NCBI GenBank assembly: GCA_966421005.1
Contig: CBJLAJ010000011.1
Coordinates: forward strand, 1-64,000
DNA length: 64,000 nucleotides
Source of the DNA: Trinickia sp966421005
Lineage (GTDB): Bacteria; Pseudomonadota; Gammaproteobacteria; Burkholderiales; Burkholderiaceae
Reading direction: 5' to 3'
Part shown: piece after piece, positions 36,921 to 45,362 of the stretch
Layout: each line of letters opens with the position of its first letter
Position numbering within the stretch: position 1 is the first letter of the stretch
The notes under the pieces: model-generated
The model's input: only the letters and a program-made list of their open reading frames with translations
Told to the model about the DNA's origin: nothing
Databases searched by the model: none
Program-made: the position numbers and the translations under genes

Positions 36921-38203
36921 GCGCGCGAACTCCATGGCGCGACTTTCGGCAATAGCAGCATGCCGGGCACCGCAAGCAGCGCGCAAAGAAAGAAATAGTC
37001 GAACCAGCCGATTTTCGTGACGATGAAGCCGCTCGCCGCCGAGGCGAGCGTCCGGGGAACCGAGGCAAGGCTCGTGAACAGCGCGAACTGCGTTGCGGTA
37101 TAGCGCGGATCGGTGGTGCTCGCGATATAGGCGGTGAAGGCTGCGAGCGTCAAGCCGGTGGCGAATGTCTCGAAGCCATAGATGAGCGCGAGCGCGGCGG
37201 GCGACGGGCCGATCTTCGCAAGCCAGGCGAAGCCGAGCGTCGACACGATCTGCACCACGCCGAATACCCAGAGTCCGCGGGCGATACCGACTTTCACGAG
37301 CCACGCGCCGCCGATGATGCCGCCCGCAAGGCTGGCCCAGAACGCTGTCGTTTTGGCGATCACCCCAATCTCGGTCTTGTCGAAGCCGATGTCGAGAAAG
37401 AAAGAGGTGGACAGCGTGGTCGCCATCACATCCCCGAGCTTGTATAGGAAGATGAAGGCGAGAATCAGCAGGGCCGCGCTCCAGCCATCGCGCGAGACGA
37501 ACTCGGTAAAGGGTTGCACGATAGCGGCGCGCAGGTCCTTCGGCGTCTCGCCGCTGACCCGCGGCTCGCGCACGACGAGCGTCAATACGATGCCGGGCAG
37601 CATGAAAGCGGCCGTGGCAGCGAAGACGACGGTCCACGGCAGGTGATCGGAGAGGATCAGCGAAAGCGAGCCCGGGATCAACGCCGCGACCTTGTACGCA
37701 TTCACATGTACCGCGTTGCCGAGCCCCTGCTCGGTATCGGCCAGCAATTCACGGCGATAGGCATCGATGACGATGTCCTGGCTCGCGCCGAAAAATGCGA
37801 CGAGCGCAGTGAGTGCGGCGACGGTCCAGATGTCCTCGCGCGGCGAAACGAAGCCCAGCCCCGCGATGGCTCCGCCGACGAGCAATTGCGTGGCCAGCAT
37901 CCAGCCGCGTCGGCGGCCCGGACGCCAGCCGGGCAGCCGGGGAACGTACCGGTCCATCAGTGGCGCCCAGACGAACTTCCAGGTGTACGGGAACTGGATC
38001 AGTGCAAAAAGACCGATTTCCTTGAGGTTGACCCCTTCGGAGCGCAGCCAGGCTTGCACGAGATAGACGAGCGTAAAAAGCGGCAGCCCCGACGTGAAGC
38101 CGAGAAAGACGCAGATCAGCATGTGCCGGTTGAGGAATGCCCGCCAGCCGGGATGGTCCTCGTGAGCGCCCAGCGCGGCGTGCTCGTGCGGCGGGTTCGG
38201 CAT
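36917..38203 (-). CDS. ampG: AmpG-like muropeptide permease (MFS)
   Basis: A 428-residue major-facilitator transporter with about 12 to 14 membrane helices. AmpG imports GlcNAc-anhydroMurNAc-peptides for cell-wall recycling and, in many bacteria, beta-lactamase induction. Family features are FLGFTSGLPLFTLVYLVQAWL, FPYTWKFVWAPLMDRYVPR and the SQDIVIDAYRRELL loop. Length is slightly shorter than E. coli AmpG (491). It overlaps the M48-like gene by 4 bases, suggesting a joint role at the envelope. No ampR/ampC or ampD is visible here. Confidence 0.93.
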   Translation of the reverse strand: MPNPPHEHAALGAHEDHPGWRAFLNRHMLICVFLGFTSGLPLFTLVYLVQAWLRSEGVNLKEIGLFALIQFPYTWKFVWAPLMDRYVPRLPGWRPGRRRGWMLATQLLVGGAIAGLGFVSPREDIWTVAALTALVAFFGASQDIVIDAYRRELLADTEQGLGNAVHVNAYKVAALIPGSLSLILSDHLPWTVVFAATAAFMLPGIVLTLVVREPRVSGETPKDLRAAIVQPFTEFVSRDGWSAALLILAFIFLYKLGDVMATTLSTSFFLDIGFDKTEIGVIAKTTAFWASLAGGIIGGAWLVKVGIARGLWVFGVVQIVSTLGFAWLAKIGPSPAALALIYGFETFATGLTLAAFTAYIASTTDPRYTATQFALFTSLASVPRTLASAASGFIVTKIGWFDYFFLCALLAVPGMLLLPKVAPWSSRA

Positions 38204-38243
38204 ATCTCGTTTGATAAGTGGCCTCTTGGAATAGTGTGCGGCG

Positions 38244-38876
38244 TCAGCCCGGGGACGGAACGCCCGGCGCGCCGCGCTTCACGCGATAGACCGCAAGACT
38301 ACCACGCCAGTTTCGGCCCCAGCGCACGGCGCGGCCTCCATGCAGCACGACGCGATCGAGGATCTCGATACCCACTTCTGGCGCGAGCGCTTCGAAGTCT
38401 TCGATCGTCAGTACGCGTACGTTCGGCGTGTTGTGCCACTGATAAGGTAGCGAACGGGAAACCGGCATGCGCCCGCGCAGCACCGACAGCCGATGCGGCC
38501 AGTAACCGAAATTCGGAAACGAGACGATGCATTGCTTGCCGACGCGCACCGTTTCGCGCAGGATCGCGGCCGTTTGGTGAATCGTCTGCAGCGTTTGAGA
38601 GAGGATCGCGAAGTCGAAGCTGTCGTCTTCGAACAGCCGCAGGCCATCTTCGAGGTTCTGCTGAATGACGTTCACGCCGTGTTTGACGCACGCGAGCACG
38701 CCCGCATCGTTGATCTCGATGCCGTAGCCGCGCACGTCGAGTTCTTCACCGAGCAGCGCGAGCAGCGCACCATCGCCGCAGCCGAGATCGAGCACGCTCG
38801 AGCGGGGCTCGACCCAGCGCGCGATGGCACGAAAATCGGCTCGTGTGGAGAGCGAATCGATAGCGGTCTGATTCAT
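38244..38876 (-). CDS. metW: Methionine biosynthesis protein MetW
   Basis: A 210-residue class I methyltransferase-fold protein. SAM motif I is VLDLGCGDGALLALL (about residues 29-43), and the MetW hallmarks NVIQQNLEDGL and FDFAILSQTLQTIH follow. The ATG overlaps the metX stop (ATGA). MetW is almost always beside MetX in proteobacteria and is needed for its activity in several species; it probably modulates the acyltransferase rather than acting alone. Confidence 0.96.
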   Translation of the reverse strand: MNQTAIDSLSTRADFRAIARWVEPRSSVLDLGCGDGALLALLGEELDVRGYGIEINDAGVLACVKHGVNVIQQNLEDGLRLFEDDSFDFAILSQTLQTIHQTAAILRETVRVGKQCIVSFPNFGYWPHRLSVLRGRMPVSRSLPYQWHNTPNVRVLTIEDFEALAPEVGIEILDRVVLHGGRAVRWGRNWRGSLAVYRVKRGAPGVPSPG

Positions 38877-40051
38877 GCGCCAACCTCCTCGGCAATGCGC
38901 GTGTAATAGGCGCGCAGCAGATTGTGATAGCGCGCATCGTCGAGCAGAAACGCGTCGTGGCCGTGCGGCGCGTCGATTTCCGCGTAAGTGACCTGCCGCT
39001 TGTGGTCTAGCAGCGCTTTGACGATCTCGCGCGAGCGCGCGGGCGCGAAGCGCCAGTCGGTGCTGAAGCTGACGACCAGATATTTCGCGCTCGTCATGGC
39101 GAGCGCGGCAGTCAGATCGCCGCCGAACGCGCGGGCCGGGTCGAAGTAGTCGAGCGCGCGCGTGATGAGCAGGTAAGTATTCGCATCGAAGTAATCGGCG
39201 AACTTGTCGCCCTGGTAGCGCAGATACGACTCGACTTCGAATTCGACGTCGAAATTGAAATTGTAGGCAGCGGCATCAGTGGCGCCGCCCTCGCCGTTTC
39301 CACCGTTTATACGGTTTTCACGGCGCAGCGCACGGCCGAATTTCGTGGCCATGTCGTCGTCGGACAAGTAGGTGATATGGCCGATCATGCGCGCGACACG
39401 CAGGCCGCGCCTCGGTTTGACACCGTGCGCGTAGTAGTCGCCGCCGTGAAAATCCGGATCGGAGAGAATCGCCGAGCGTGCCACTTCGTTGAACGCGATG
39501 TTCTGCGCCGAGAGCTTCGGTGTCGAGGCGATGTCGATGCAGTGGGCCACCCGCTCCGGGTACATCGTGCTCCAGGCAAGCGCCTGCATGCCGCCGAGGC
39601 TGCCACCCATCACCGCGGCGAAACGCTCGATGCCGAACGCATCGGCTACGCGCGCCTGGGCATTGACCCAGTCCTCGACGGTGACGACTGGAAAGCTCGC
39701 GCCATACGGGCGGCCGGTCGCGGGATTGATGCTCATCGGCCCTGTCGAGCCGAAGCACGAACCGAGGTTGTTCACGCCGATGACGAAGAACCGCTCGGTG
39801 TCGAGCGGCTTGCCCGGGCCGACGAGGTTATCCCACCAGCCGACGTTTTTCGGTTGATCCGCGTAGACCCCGGCTACATGATGCGAGGCATTGAGCGCAT
39901 GGCAGACGAGTACGGCGTTCGAGCGTGCGGCATTGAGCGTGCCGTACGTTTCGATCATGAGATCGTAGCCCGCGAGCGTGCTGCCGTTTTGCAGCGCGAG
40001 CGGCTCATTGAACTGCATCCGTTGTGGCGTGACGATACCGATCGATTCCAT
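38873..40051 (-). CDS. metX: Homoserine O-acyltransferase
   Basis: A 392-residue alpha/beta-hydrolase-fold enzyme that acylates homoserine for methionine synthesis. The nucleophile elbow is MGGSLGGMQ (Ser near residue 150), and the catalytic His is in DAPHGHDAFLLD near the C-terminus. Family work shows MetX enzymes use either acetyl- or succinyl-CoA, and the choice cannot be settled here. A Gly/Asn-rich insert (about residues 246-262) sits just before the conserved DVEFEVESYLRYQG helix. The 250-base gap to slmA upstream contains a TATAAA box on the minus strand (40144-40139). Confidence 0.95.
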   Translation of the reverse strand: MESIGIVTPQRMQFNEPLALQNGSTLAGYDLMIETYGTLNAARSNAVLVCHALNASHHVAGVYADQPKNVGWWDNLVGPGKPLDTERFFVIGVNNLGSCFGSTGPMSINPATGRPYGASFPVVTVEDWVNAQARVADAFGIERFAAVMGGSLGGMQALAWSTMYPERVAHCIDIASTPKLSAQNIAFNEVARSAILSDPDFHGGDYYAHGVKPRRGLRVARMIGHITYLSDDDMATKFGRALRRENRINGGNGEGGATDAAAYNFNFDVEFEVESYLRYQGDKFADYFDANTYLLITRALDYFDPARAFGGDLTAALAMTSAKYLVVSFSTDWRFAPARSREIVKALLDHKRQVTYAEIDAPHGHDAFLLDDARYHNLLRAYYTRIAEEVGA

Positions 40052-40301
40052 TCATTCCGCCTCATGACAGGGCGGCTAAACGGTGTCGGCGATGCGCGGC
40101 GGAAAAGACGTGCGCGGCTGACGACCTCTTTAGCCGCATTTATAGTGAACCCCTCTTTCGTGGGATTCGCGCGCCCGCAATCGAGTCGACAAATCGGCGC
40201 GCAGCTTGCACTCGAAGCTCGAGTTACCCGGCGCGGCGCCCCTATCGAGGGCCGCGTTCGGCAAGCAGACGGCAAAGGATAGCGGAAATCCGGCGCACGC
40301 G

Positions 40302-40985
40302 CTATTGGAGAATCAGCCGCAATTCGGCGTCGGCATGCTCGGCCGGCGCCCGGGCAAAGCCGCTTCGCGCGTAGCGGTGCCAGCGGCCGAGCACATAGCT
40401 GACGAGCAGACTGGCGCGCAGCGCGGGATCGTACTCGGGCGGCAGCGGGGCCGCTGCGCCAGGTGCGCCCTGGTTCGCCTCCATCAGCGCGATGCGCAGG
40501 CATTGCTTCACCGACGCCTCCACGCGTTCCAGCATCTGCGTGACGCGCGAGCTCAGGCGCTCGTGCTCGCCGACGAGCGCCTCGCCCGTCAGCACGCGCG
40601 TCATACCGGGGTTCGTTGCCGCGAAATTCAGCAACATGACGCCAATCGCGCGCGCCTGCAGCACGCCGTTCGGCTCCTTCGCCGCGATCTGGTTGATGAG
40701 CCCGAAAAACGTGCTTTCGATGAACTCGATCAGCGCCTCGAACATCTGCGCCTTGCTCGCGAATTGCCGGTAGAGCGCGGCTTCGGAGACGCCGAGTCGG
40801 GCGGCGAGCGCGGCTGTCGTGATTTTCTCGCCTTTCGGCGCTTCGAGCATTGCGGCGAGCGTGCGCAGGATGTGCAGGCGCCGCTCGCCCGGTTTCATGC
40901 GCGGCGCCTTGCCGGCGCCCGTGCCGGTCGCTATACCTTCGGCCTCGGCATCGAGGGTCGCTGCTTGCGGTTCAGTCGAGCGCAT
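40302..40985 (-). CDS. slmA: Nucleoid occlusion factor SlmA (TetR family)
   Basis: A 227-residue TetR-fold DNA-binding protein. SlmA binds chromosomal SBS sites and blocks FtsZ assembly over the nucleoid. The N-terminal HTH reads ILRTLAAMLEAPKGEKITTAALAARLGVSEAALYRQFASKAQMFEALIEF, the SlmA-specific pattern. The first about 29 residues are a low-complexity extension; an in-frame ATG at 40898 (MKPGERRLH) would remove it. I kept 40985 because that ATG overlaps the stop of the upstream nucleotidase gene by 14 bases, consistent with coupling. Confidence 0.88.
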   Translation of the reverse strand: MRSTEPQAATLDAEAEGIATGTGAGKAPRMKPGERRLHILRTLAAMLEAPKGEKITTAALAARLGVSEAALYRQFASKAQMFEALIEFIESTFFGLINQIAAKEPNGVLQARAIGVMLLNFAATNPGMTRVLTGEALVGEHERLSSRVTQMLERVEASVKQCLRIALMEANQGAPGAAAPLPPEYDPALRASLLVSYVLGRWHRYARSGFARAPAEHADAELRLILQ

Positions 40986-41727
40986 GGGAGCTCCGCGAGA
41001 TGACTCGTCGGAGCGATTTTAGCGAACGAATGCGGCTATCGACATAGTGGGGGCGTCCCGTACCCGGCATCCGGGGCGTGCCGCGTTCGTCGCGCACCGG
41101 CGCGATCAGGTGCCCGACGATCCAGACGGTGCCGATCCCGAGGCGCCGGTAGCGCTTCAAATGGGAGCGCGTGTCCTCGACCAGCACGGCTTCGGCTAGC
41201 CGCACCCGCGCGGCGCGCAATACGTGGCGCAGCATCGCGAGGTCGGGTTTCGCGTGCCACTGGCCCCTGCGGCGCATATGTTCGATGGCGACGACCCGCT
41301 CGAAAAGGCGCTCGATGCCGAGTTCGCCAAGCACGGCGCGTGCGTAGCGCTCGGGCGCATTGGTCAGCACGATCTTGCGGCCCGGCAGGGCGGCGATCAG
41401 CCGCGCCAACCCCCGCTCCGCGTGCAGCATCTGGCGCAGCTCGGGCATCGCATGGGCGACACGCAGGAACTCGTGCGGATCGATCGGATGGTGACGCGCC
41501 AGGCCGAGCAGTGTCGCGCCGTAGCGCCGTACGTAGCCGATCCGCAATTGATCCGCTTCGGCGCGCCCGATGCCGAGCGCGTCGATGATATAGCGCGTCA
41601 TCCCCTCGTTGATGGCGGGAAAGATGGCGTGCGACGCGCGATGCAGCGTGTTGTCGAGATCGAAGAGCCAGACCGGGCCGCTGCCACGATGAGGCGGACG
41701 GCGCCGGCGGGGAACGGGAATGGGCAT
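40972..41727 (-). CDS. HAD-family pyrimidine 5'-nucleotidase
   Basis: A 251-residue cytoplasmic phosphatase of the HAD superfamily. Motif I is LFDLDNTLHRAS (both Asp), motif II is IVLTNAPERYA, motif III Lys is in WHAKPDLAML and motif IV is VEDTRSHLK. The DLDNTLHRASHAIFP start matches the SDT1-like pyrimidine 5'-nucleotidase family. It precedes slmA with a 14-base overlap. The biological substrate is inferred from the family only. Confidence 0.9.
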   Translation of the reverse strand: MPIPVPRRRRPPHRGSGPVWLFDLDNTLHRASHAIFPAINEGMTRYIIDALGIGRAEADQLRIGYVRRYGATLLGLARHHPIDPHEFLRVAHAMPELRQMLHAERGLARLIAALPGRKIVLTNAPERYARAVLGELGIERLFERVVAIEHMRRRGQWHAKPDLAMLRHVLRAARVRLAEAVLVEDTRSHLKRYRRLGIGTVWIVGHLIAPVRDERGTPRMPGTGRPHYVDSRIRSLKSLRRVISRSSHALD

Positions 41728-41800
41728 GGCGTTCAGGCTAAGCGGCGGCGCGGCGCGCCGTGGCCGGCGAGAGCCGTGCCGCGCTTCTTGCCCCTTGAGC

Positions 41801-42700
41801 TCAATGGGAGCGAATCATCGTACCGAACGGCTGTTCGGTCAGGATTTCCAGCAGCACCGAATGTTCGATCCGGCCATCGATGATATGCACGGAGCGCACG
41901 CCGCTCTTTGCGGCGTCGAGGGCCGAGGCGATCTTCGGCAGCATGCCGCCCGAGATCGTGCCGTCGGCGAACAGTGCATCGATCTCGCGTGCCGAAAGGT
42001 CGGTAAGCAGGTTGCCTGCTTTGTCCATGACGCCGGGAATGTTCGTCATCATGACGAGCTTTTCGGCGTTGAGCACGACGGCGAGTTTGCCCGCCACGAG
42101 GTCCGCGTTGATGTTGTACGACAGGCCGTCTTCACCGAAGCCGATCGGCGAAATGACGGGGATGAACGCGTCGTCCTGCAGTGCCTTCACGACGGCAGGG
42201 TTGATCGCCTCCACCTCGCCCACCTGGCCGATATCGACATACTGTCCGGGGTTGTCCCGATCCGGCATCATCAGCTTGCGCGCATGGATGAGGCCGCCGT
42301 CCTTGCCGGTCAGGCCCACGGCATGGCCGCCGAAGTGATTGATGAGCGTGACGATATCCTGCTGAACTTCGCCGCCGAGCACCCATTCGACGACTTCCAT
42401 CGTCTCTTCGTCGGTGACGCGCATGCCCTGGATGAACGTGCCTTGCTTGCCGATCTTCTTGAGCGCCTGATCGATCTGCGGGCCGCCGCCGTGCACGATC
42501 ACGGGATTGATGCCAACAAGTTTGAGCAAGATCACGTCGCGCGCGAATCCTTGTTTTAACCTCTCTTCCGTCATCGCGTTGCCGCCGTATTTGATGACGA
42601 CGGTCTTGCCGTGGTACTGACGGATATAAGGAAGAGCCTCGGCCAGTATTTCGGCTTTCAGCGTAGGCGCGATCTGGGCGAGGTCGAGGGGCTCGGACAT
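41801..42700 (-). CDS. argB: Acetylglutamate kinase
   Basis: A 299-residue amino-acid kinase that phosphorylates N-acetylglutamate, the second step of arginine synthesis. It shows VVIKYGGNAM, LVGINPVIVHGGGPQID, GLTGKDGGLI and NINADLVAGKLA. Length and ending are normal. ATG 42700 (MSEPLDLAQIAPTLKAEILAEAL) is the natural start although the frame is open far upstream. It is divergent from the CWC gene across 217 bases. Confidence 0.97.
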   Translation of the reverse strand: MSEPLDLAQIAPTLKAEILAEALPYIRQYHGKTVVIKYGGNAMTEERLKQGFARDVILLKLVGINPVIVHGGGPQIDQALKKIGKQGTFIQGMRVTDEETMEVVEWVLGGEVQQDIVTLINHFGGHAVGLTGKDGGLIHARKLMMPDRDNPGQYVDIGQVGEVEAINPAVVKALQDDAFIPVISPIGFGEDGLSYNINADLVAGKLAVVLNAEKLVMMTNIPGVMDKAGNLLTDLSAREIDALFADGTISGGMLPKIASALDAAKSGVRSVHIIDGRIEHSVLLEILTEQPFGTMIRSH

Positions 42701-42917
42701 GGCGGCAAGCTCGGCAGGCAACAGGGGTTCAAACGAGTGGGACGAGGGCGAGGCGAAAACAGGCCGAATTGTACAGGAGTGCGGATGCGCCCCGCGGTTT
42801 TTGGTCGCAGGTCCCACGGCCGCATGCGGCTTGCCCGAGGGGCACGCATGCGTCGTGCCGGGAACGCTGGCATGATGCACTTGTTGTCCATATTTCTGTC
42901 TTTTGTCGGCAATCGTC

Positions 42918-43163
42918 ATGAGCCGTTCGAAGCGAGATTCGCTCGAGTGCGGGGCGGCGCGCCCGGTCCGGTGTCCGGCATGCGGTACGGCGTTCGATTG
43001 CGGCCGCGATGCGAAGCCGTTCGAATGCTGGTGCGCCGCGCTCGCGCCGCTGGCCGCCGAGCGGCTGGCATCCGGACGGGCGTGCCTATGTCCGCGGTGT
43101 CTGGCCGAAGCAAGCGCGGCGCGTTCGCCTCCCGGACCTCCCGCACCTCCGTATCCCGACTGA
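42918..43163 (+). CDS. Cysteine-rich CWC-family small protein
   Basis: An 81-residue protein with nine Cys in the pattern of the Cys-rich CWC family: CPACGTAFDCG, then ECWCAALAPL, then ACLCPRCLAEA. The spacing suggests one or two small metal (zinc) sites. The C-terminal ten or so residues are Pro-rich. ATG 42918 (MSRSKRDSLECG) is preferred; an ATG five codons earlier is in frame. It ends 8 bases before regB, so it probably belongs to the same operon. Function of the family is unknown. Confidence 0.75.
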   Translation: MSRSKRDSLECGAARPVRCPACGTAFDCGRDAKPFECWCAALAPLAAERLASGRACLCPRCLAEASAARSPPGPPAPPYPD

Positions 43164-43171
43164 GTCTTTCG

Positions 43172-44437
43172 ATGCACCGTATCACCAACACCGGCCGCGT
43201 GAACCTGGGCCATCTTTTCTGGCTGCGCTCGCTTGCCATCATCGGCCAGCTTGCGACGATCGCCGTCGTCGAGCAGTTTTTCGGCGTCCATCTGCCGCTG
43301 CCGGCCATGCTCGCGATCATCGGTCTCGAGGTGCTTTTCAACGCGCTGACCTGGGTGCGCGTGGCAAGCGCCCGGCCGGAAACCGATCTCGAGCTGCTTG
43401 GCCAGCTGTGGGTCGACCTTGCCGCGCTCTCGGGGTTGCTGTTTCTCTCGGGCGGCACGACGAATCCATTCGTCTCGCTTTATCTGCCCTCGCTTGCCAT
43501 CGCCGCGGCCGTGCTGCCGTGGCGGCACATGATCTGGCTCGCTATTTTCGCGATGTGCTGCTATGTCGCGCTCGGCTTCGATTCCGTGCCGCTCAATATG
43601 GACAACCCGGCGAATCTGTTCGACTACTACCGCGCCGGCATGTGGGTCAACTTCATGGTGAGCGTGGGACTCATCGCCTGGTTCGTCGCGCGCATGTCGA
43701 ATGCGCTGCGCCAGCGCGACGCCGCGCTCGGCGAGGCCCAGCAGCGGCTCTTGCGCGACGAGCGTGCCGTGGCGCTCGGCGTGCAGGCTGCTACCGTCGC
43801 GCACGAGATGGGCACGCCGCTGTCGACGATCGCCATGCTGACCGAGGAGCTGCGCGCGTCGGCAGCAAACGACAAGGGGCTCGCGCCGTACGCGCCGGAC
43901 CTCGATCTGCTCGAGCAACAGCTGACGCTGTGCACCTCGACGCTGGCGCGGCTGCGCACTCGCGCGTCCGAATCGTCGCATCGCGAAAAGCTCGAGCAAT
44001 GGTTGAGCGGTTTTTCCGAGCAGTGGCGCTTGCGCCATCCTCACGTGAAGTTCGAGCGGCTCGGCTCACCGTGCGCGGACGCCGAGGTCGAGGATACGAC
44101 GGCGGTTGGGCAGATCCTGACGATCCTGCTCGATAACGCGGCGCGTGTGAGCCGTGACAGCGTGACGCTCGCGGCGACGATATCGGCGGGTGTCATTGAA
44201 TTCGAAGTCCGCGATTGCGGGCCGGGTATCGCGCCCGCGCTGCGTTCGCAGCTAGGCGCGACGCCGGTGGACAGCGCGCAAGGCGGTCAAGGCGTCGGGC
44301 TTTATCTCGCCTTTTCGGCGGCGGCGCGCCTGGGCGGCTCGGTCGAGCTTGCCGATGGCACGCCGCGTGGCACCCGCGCGATCCTGCGCGTGCCTGCCGC
44401 ACCTTCTTCATCCGATTCCAGGGAGACCCTACGATGA
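43172..44437 (+). CDS. regB: RegB/PrrB-like redox-sensing histidine kinase
   Basis: A 421-residue membrane kinase with about six N-terminal hydrophobic segments. GGTTNPF near residue 95 matches the GGXXNPF quinone-binding heptapeptide of RegB. The H-box is TVAHEMGTPLSTIAMLTEEL (His near 210). A Cys lies 43 residues later (LTLCTSTL), close to the spacing of the redox-active Cys of Rhodobacter RegB. The ATPase domain has LLDNAARVS, EVRDCGPGI and GGQGVGLYLAFSAA. It overlaps regA by ATGA. These features suggest sensing of quinone redox state or oxygen; target genes are not in view. Confidence 0.9.
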   Translation: MHRITNTGRVNLGHLFWLRSLAIIGQLATIAVVEQFFGVHLPLPAMLAIIGLEVLFNALTWVRVASARPETDLELLGQLWVDLAALSGLLFLSGGTTNPFVSLYLPSLAIAAAVLPWRHMIWLAIFAMCCYVALGFDSVPLNMDNPANLFDYYRAGMWVNFMVSVGLIAWFVARMSNALRQRDAALGEAQQRLLRDERAVALGVQAATVAHEMGTPLSTIAMLTEELRASAANDKGLAPYAPDLDLLEQQLTLCTSTLARLRTRASESSHREKLEQWLSGFSEQWRLRHPHVKFERLGSPCADAEVEDTTAVGQILTILLDNAARVSRDSVTLAATISAGVIEFEVRDCGPGIAPALRSQLGATPVDSAQGGQGVGLYLAFSAAARLGGSVELADGTPRGTRAILRVPAAPSSSDSRETLR

Positions 44438-44976
44438 GCGACACCTCTTTTCTCGTCATCGACGACGACGAGGTCTTTTCAGGCATTCTTGCGCGCGGCC
44501 TGACGCGCCGTGGCTACGACGTCCATCAGGCGCACAGCGCCCAGGAGGCGATTCGGCTTGCCAACGAGCATAAATTCGAGCTGATCACGGTCGATTTGCA
44601 TCTCGGCGGCGATTCGGGCCTGAACCTCGTTGCGCCGCTGCGCGACCTTCAGCCCGATGCGCGCATGCTGGTGCTGACCGGTTACGCGAGCATCGCGACG
44701 GCCGTGCAGGCGGTGAAGGACGGTGCGGACAACTACCTCGCGAAGCCGGCCAACATCGAGACGATCCTGAGCGCGCTGAAGGAAGAGGCGAGCGCTGAGC
44801 AAGCGGAGGCCGCACTTGAAAGCCCCGCGCTGCTTTCCGTGGCGCGGCTCGAATGGGAGCACATCCAGCGCGCGCTGGCCGAGAATGGCGGCAATATTTC
44901 GGCCACGGCGAGAGCGCTCAATATGCATCGGCGGACGCTGCAAAGGAAGCTGGCGAAGCGGCCGGTGAAGCAGTAA
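44434..44976 (+). CDS. regA: RegA/PrrA-like response regulator
   Basis: A 180-residue two-domain regulator. The receiver (residues 1 to about 120) has the acidic pair in VIDDDEVF, phosphoacceptor Asp in TVDLHLGGDSG, Thr in LVLTGYAS and Lys in DNYLAKPAN. The Fis-type HTH at the C-terminus reads ENGGNISATARALNMHRRTLQRKLAKR, the highly conserved RegA DNA-binding end. Length is typical (RegA about 184). Its ATG overlaps the regB stop. Confidence 0.93.
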   Translation: MSDTSFLVIDDDEVFSGILARGLTRRGYDVHQAHSAQEAIRLANEHKFELITVDLHLGGDSGLNLVAPLRDLQPDARMLVLTGYASIATAVQAVKDGADNYLAKPANIETILSALKEEASAEQAEAALESPALLSVARLEWEHIQRALAENGGNISATARALNMHRRTLQRKLAKRPVKQ

Positions 44977-45007
44977 TACTTCGGCGAACGATCTGCCGGT
45001 CAATCTC

Positions 45008-45241
45008 ATGGAACGTTACGGCAATCTGAGCGGCCGATCGGGCGTTGTGTCCTATGAGATTGGCCGAGGAAGCATCGCGGTGGAGTTCACGGACGGCTGG
45101 ATCTATCTGTACACGGTACAAGTCACAGGCGCTGACGATGTGGCCGAAATGCGGCGCTTGGCGCGCGCGGGCTCAGGGCTGAGCACTTATATCAGCCGCT
45201 TCGTCAGAGAGCGCTATGCGCGCAAGTATCGCCGCGATTGA
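45008..45241 (+). CDS. Small KTSC-like domain protein
   Basis: A 77-residue protein beginning at ATG 45008, 31 bases after regA. The pattern GVVSYEIGRGSIAVEFTDGW, IYLYTV, then L-A-x-AGSGLSTYISRFVRERYA resembles the KTSC domain, a small fold of unknown function that may bind nucleic acid or proteins. The Lys-Thr-Ser-Cys residues are not all kept. It has no signal peptide or membrane segment. Confidence 0.65.
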   Translation: MERYGNLSGRSGVVSYEIGRGSIAVEFTDGWIYLYTVQVTGADDVAEMRRLARAGSGLSTYISRFVRERYARKYRRD

Positions 45242-45327
45242 ACGCGTCATCTGAAAACACGAGTGGCTGGAATTCCAGGATGGGAGGCATCGAGTGCCGA
45301 CGCGGGCACGCCGGCGCTCAATGCCTC

Positions 45328-45352
45328 CCGGCCGTCAACGGACGACGGCCGG
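45328..45352. terminator. Hairpin between convergent KTSC and esterase genes
   Basis: CCGGCCGTC (45328-45336) and GACGGCCGG (45344-45352) form a perfect 9-bp stem with a 7-base loop. It lies between a plus-strand gene ending at 45241 and a minus-strand gene ending at 45363. No T-run is present, so it may act as a weak bidirectional terminator. Confidence 0.4.
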
Positions 45353-45362
45353 CGAACACAGG

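Noticed and set aside
36921..37637. Extension of the M48-like frame into ampG
   Set aside because: The sequence is a frame-shifted reading of ampG; the ATG at 36920 overlapping the ampG stop is the likely start.
42611..43171. N-terminal extension of RegB by 187 residues
   Set aside because: It overlaps the CWC gene in another frame and argB on the other strand. The membrane domain starts naturally at 43172.
41801..44044. N-terminal extension of ArgB to 747 residues
   Set aside because: The added part is antisense to regB and the CWC gene; the ArgB family starts at 42700.
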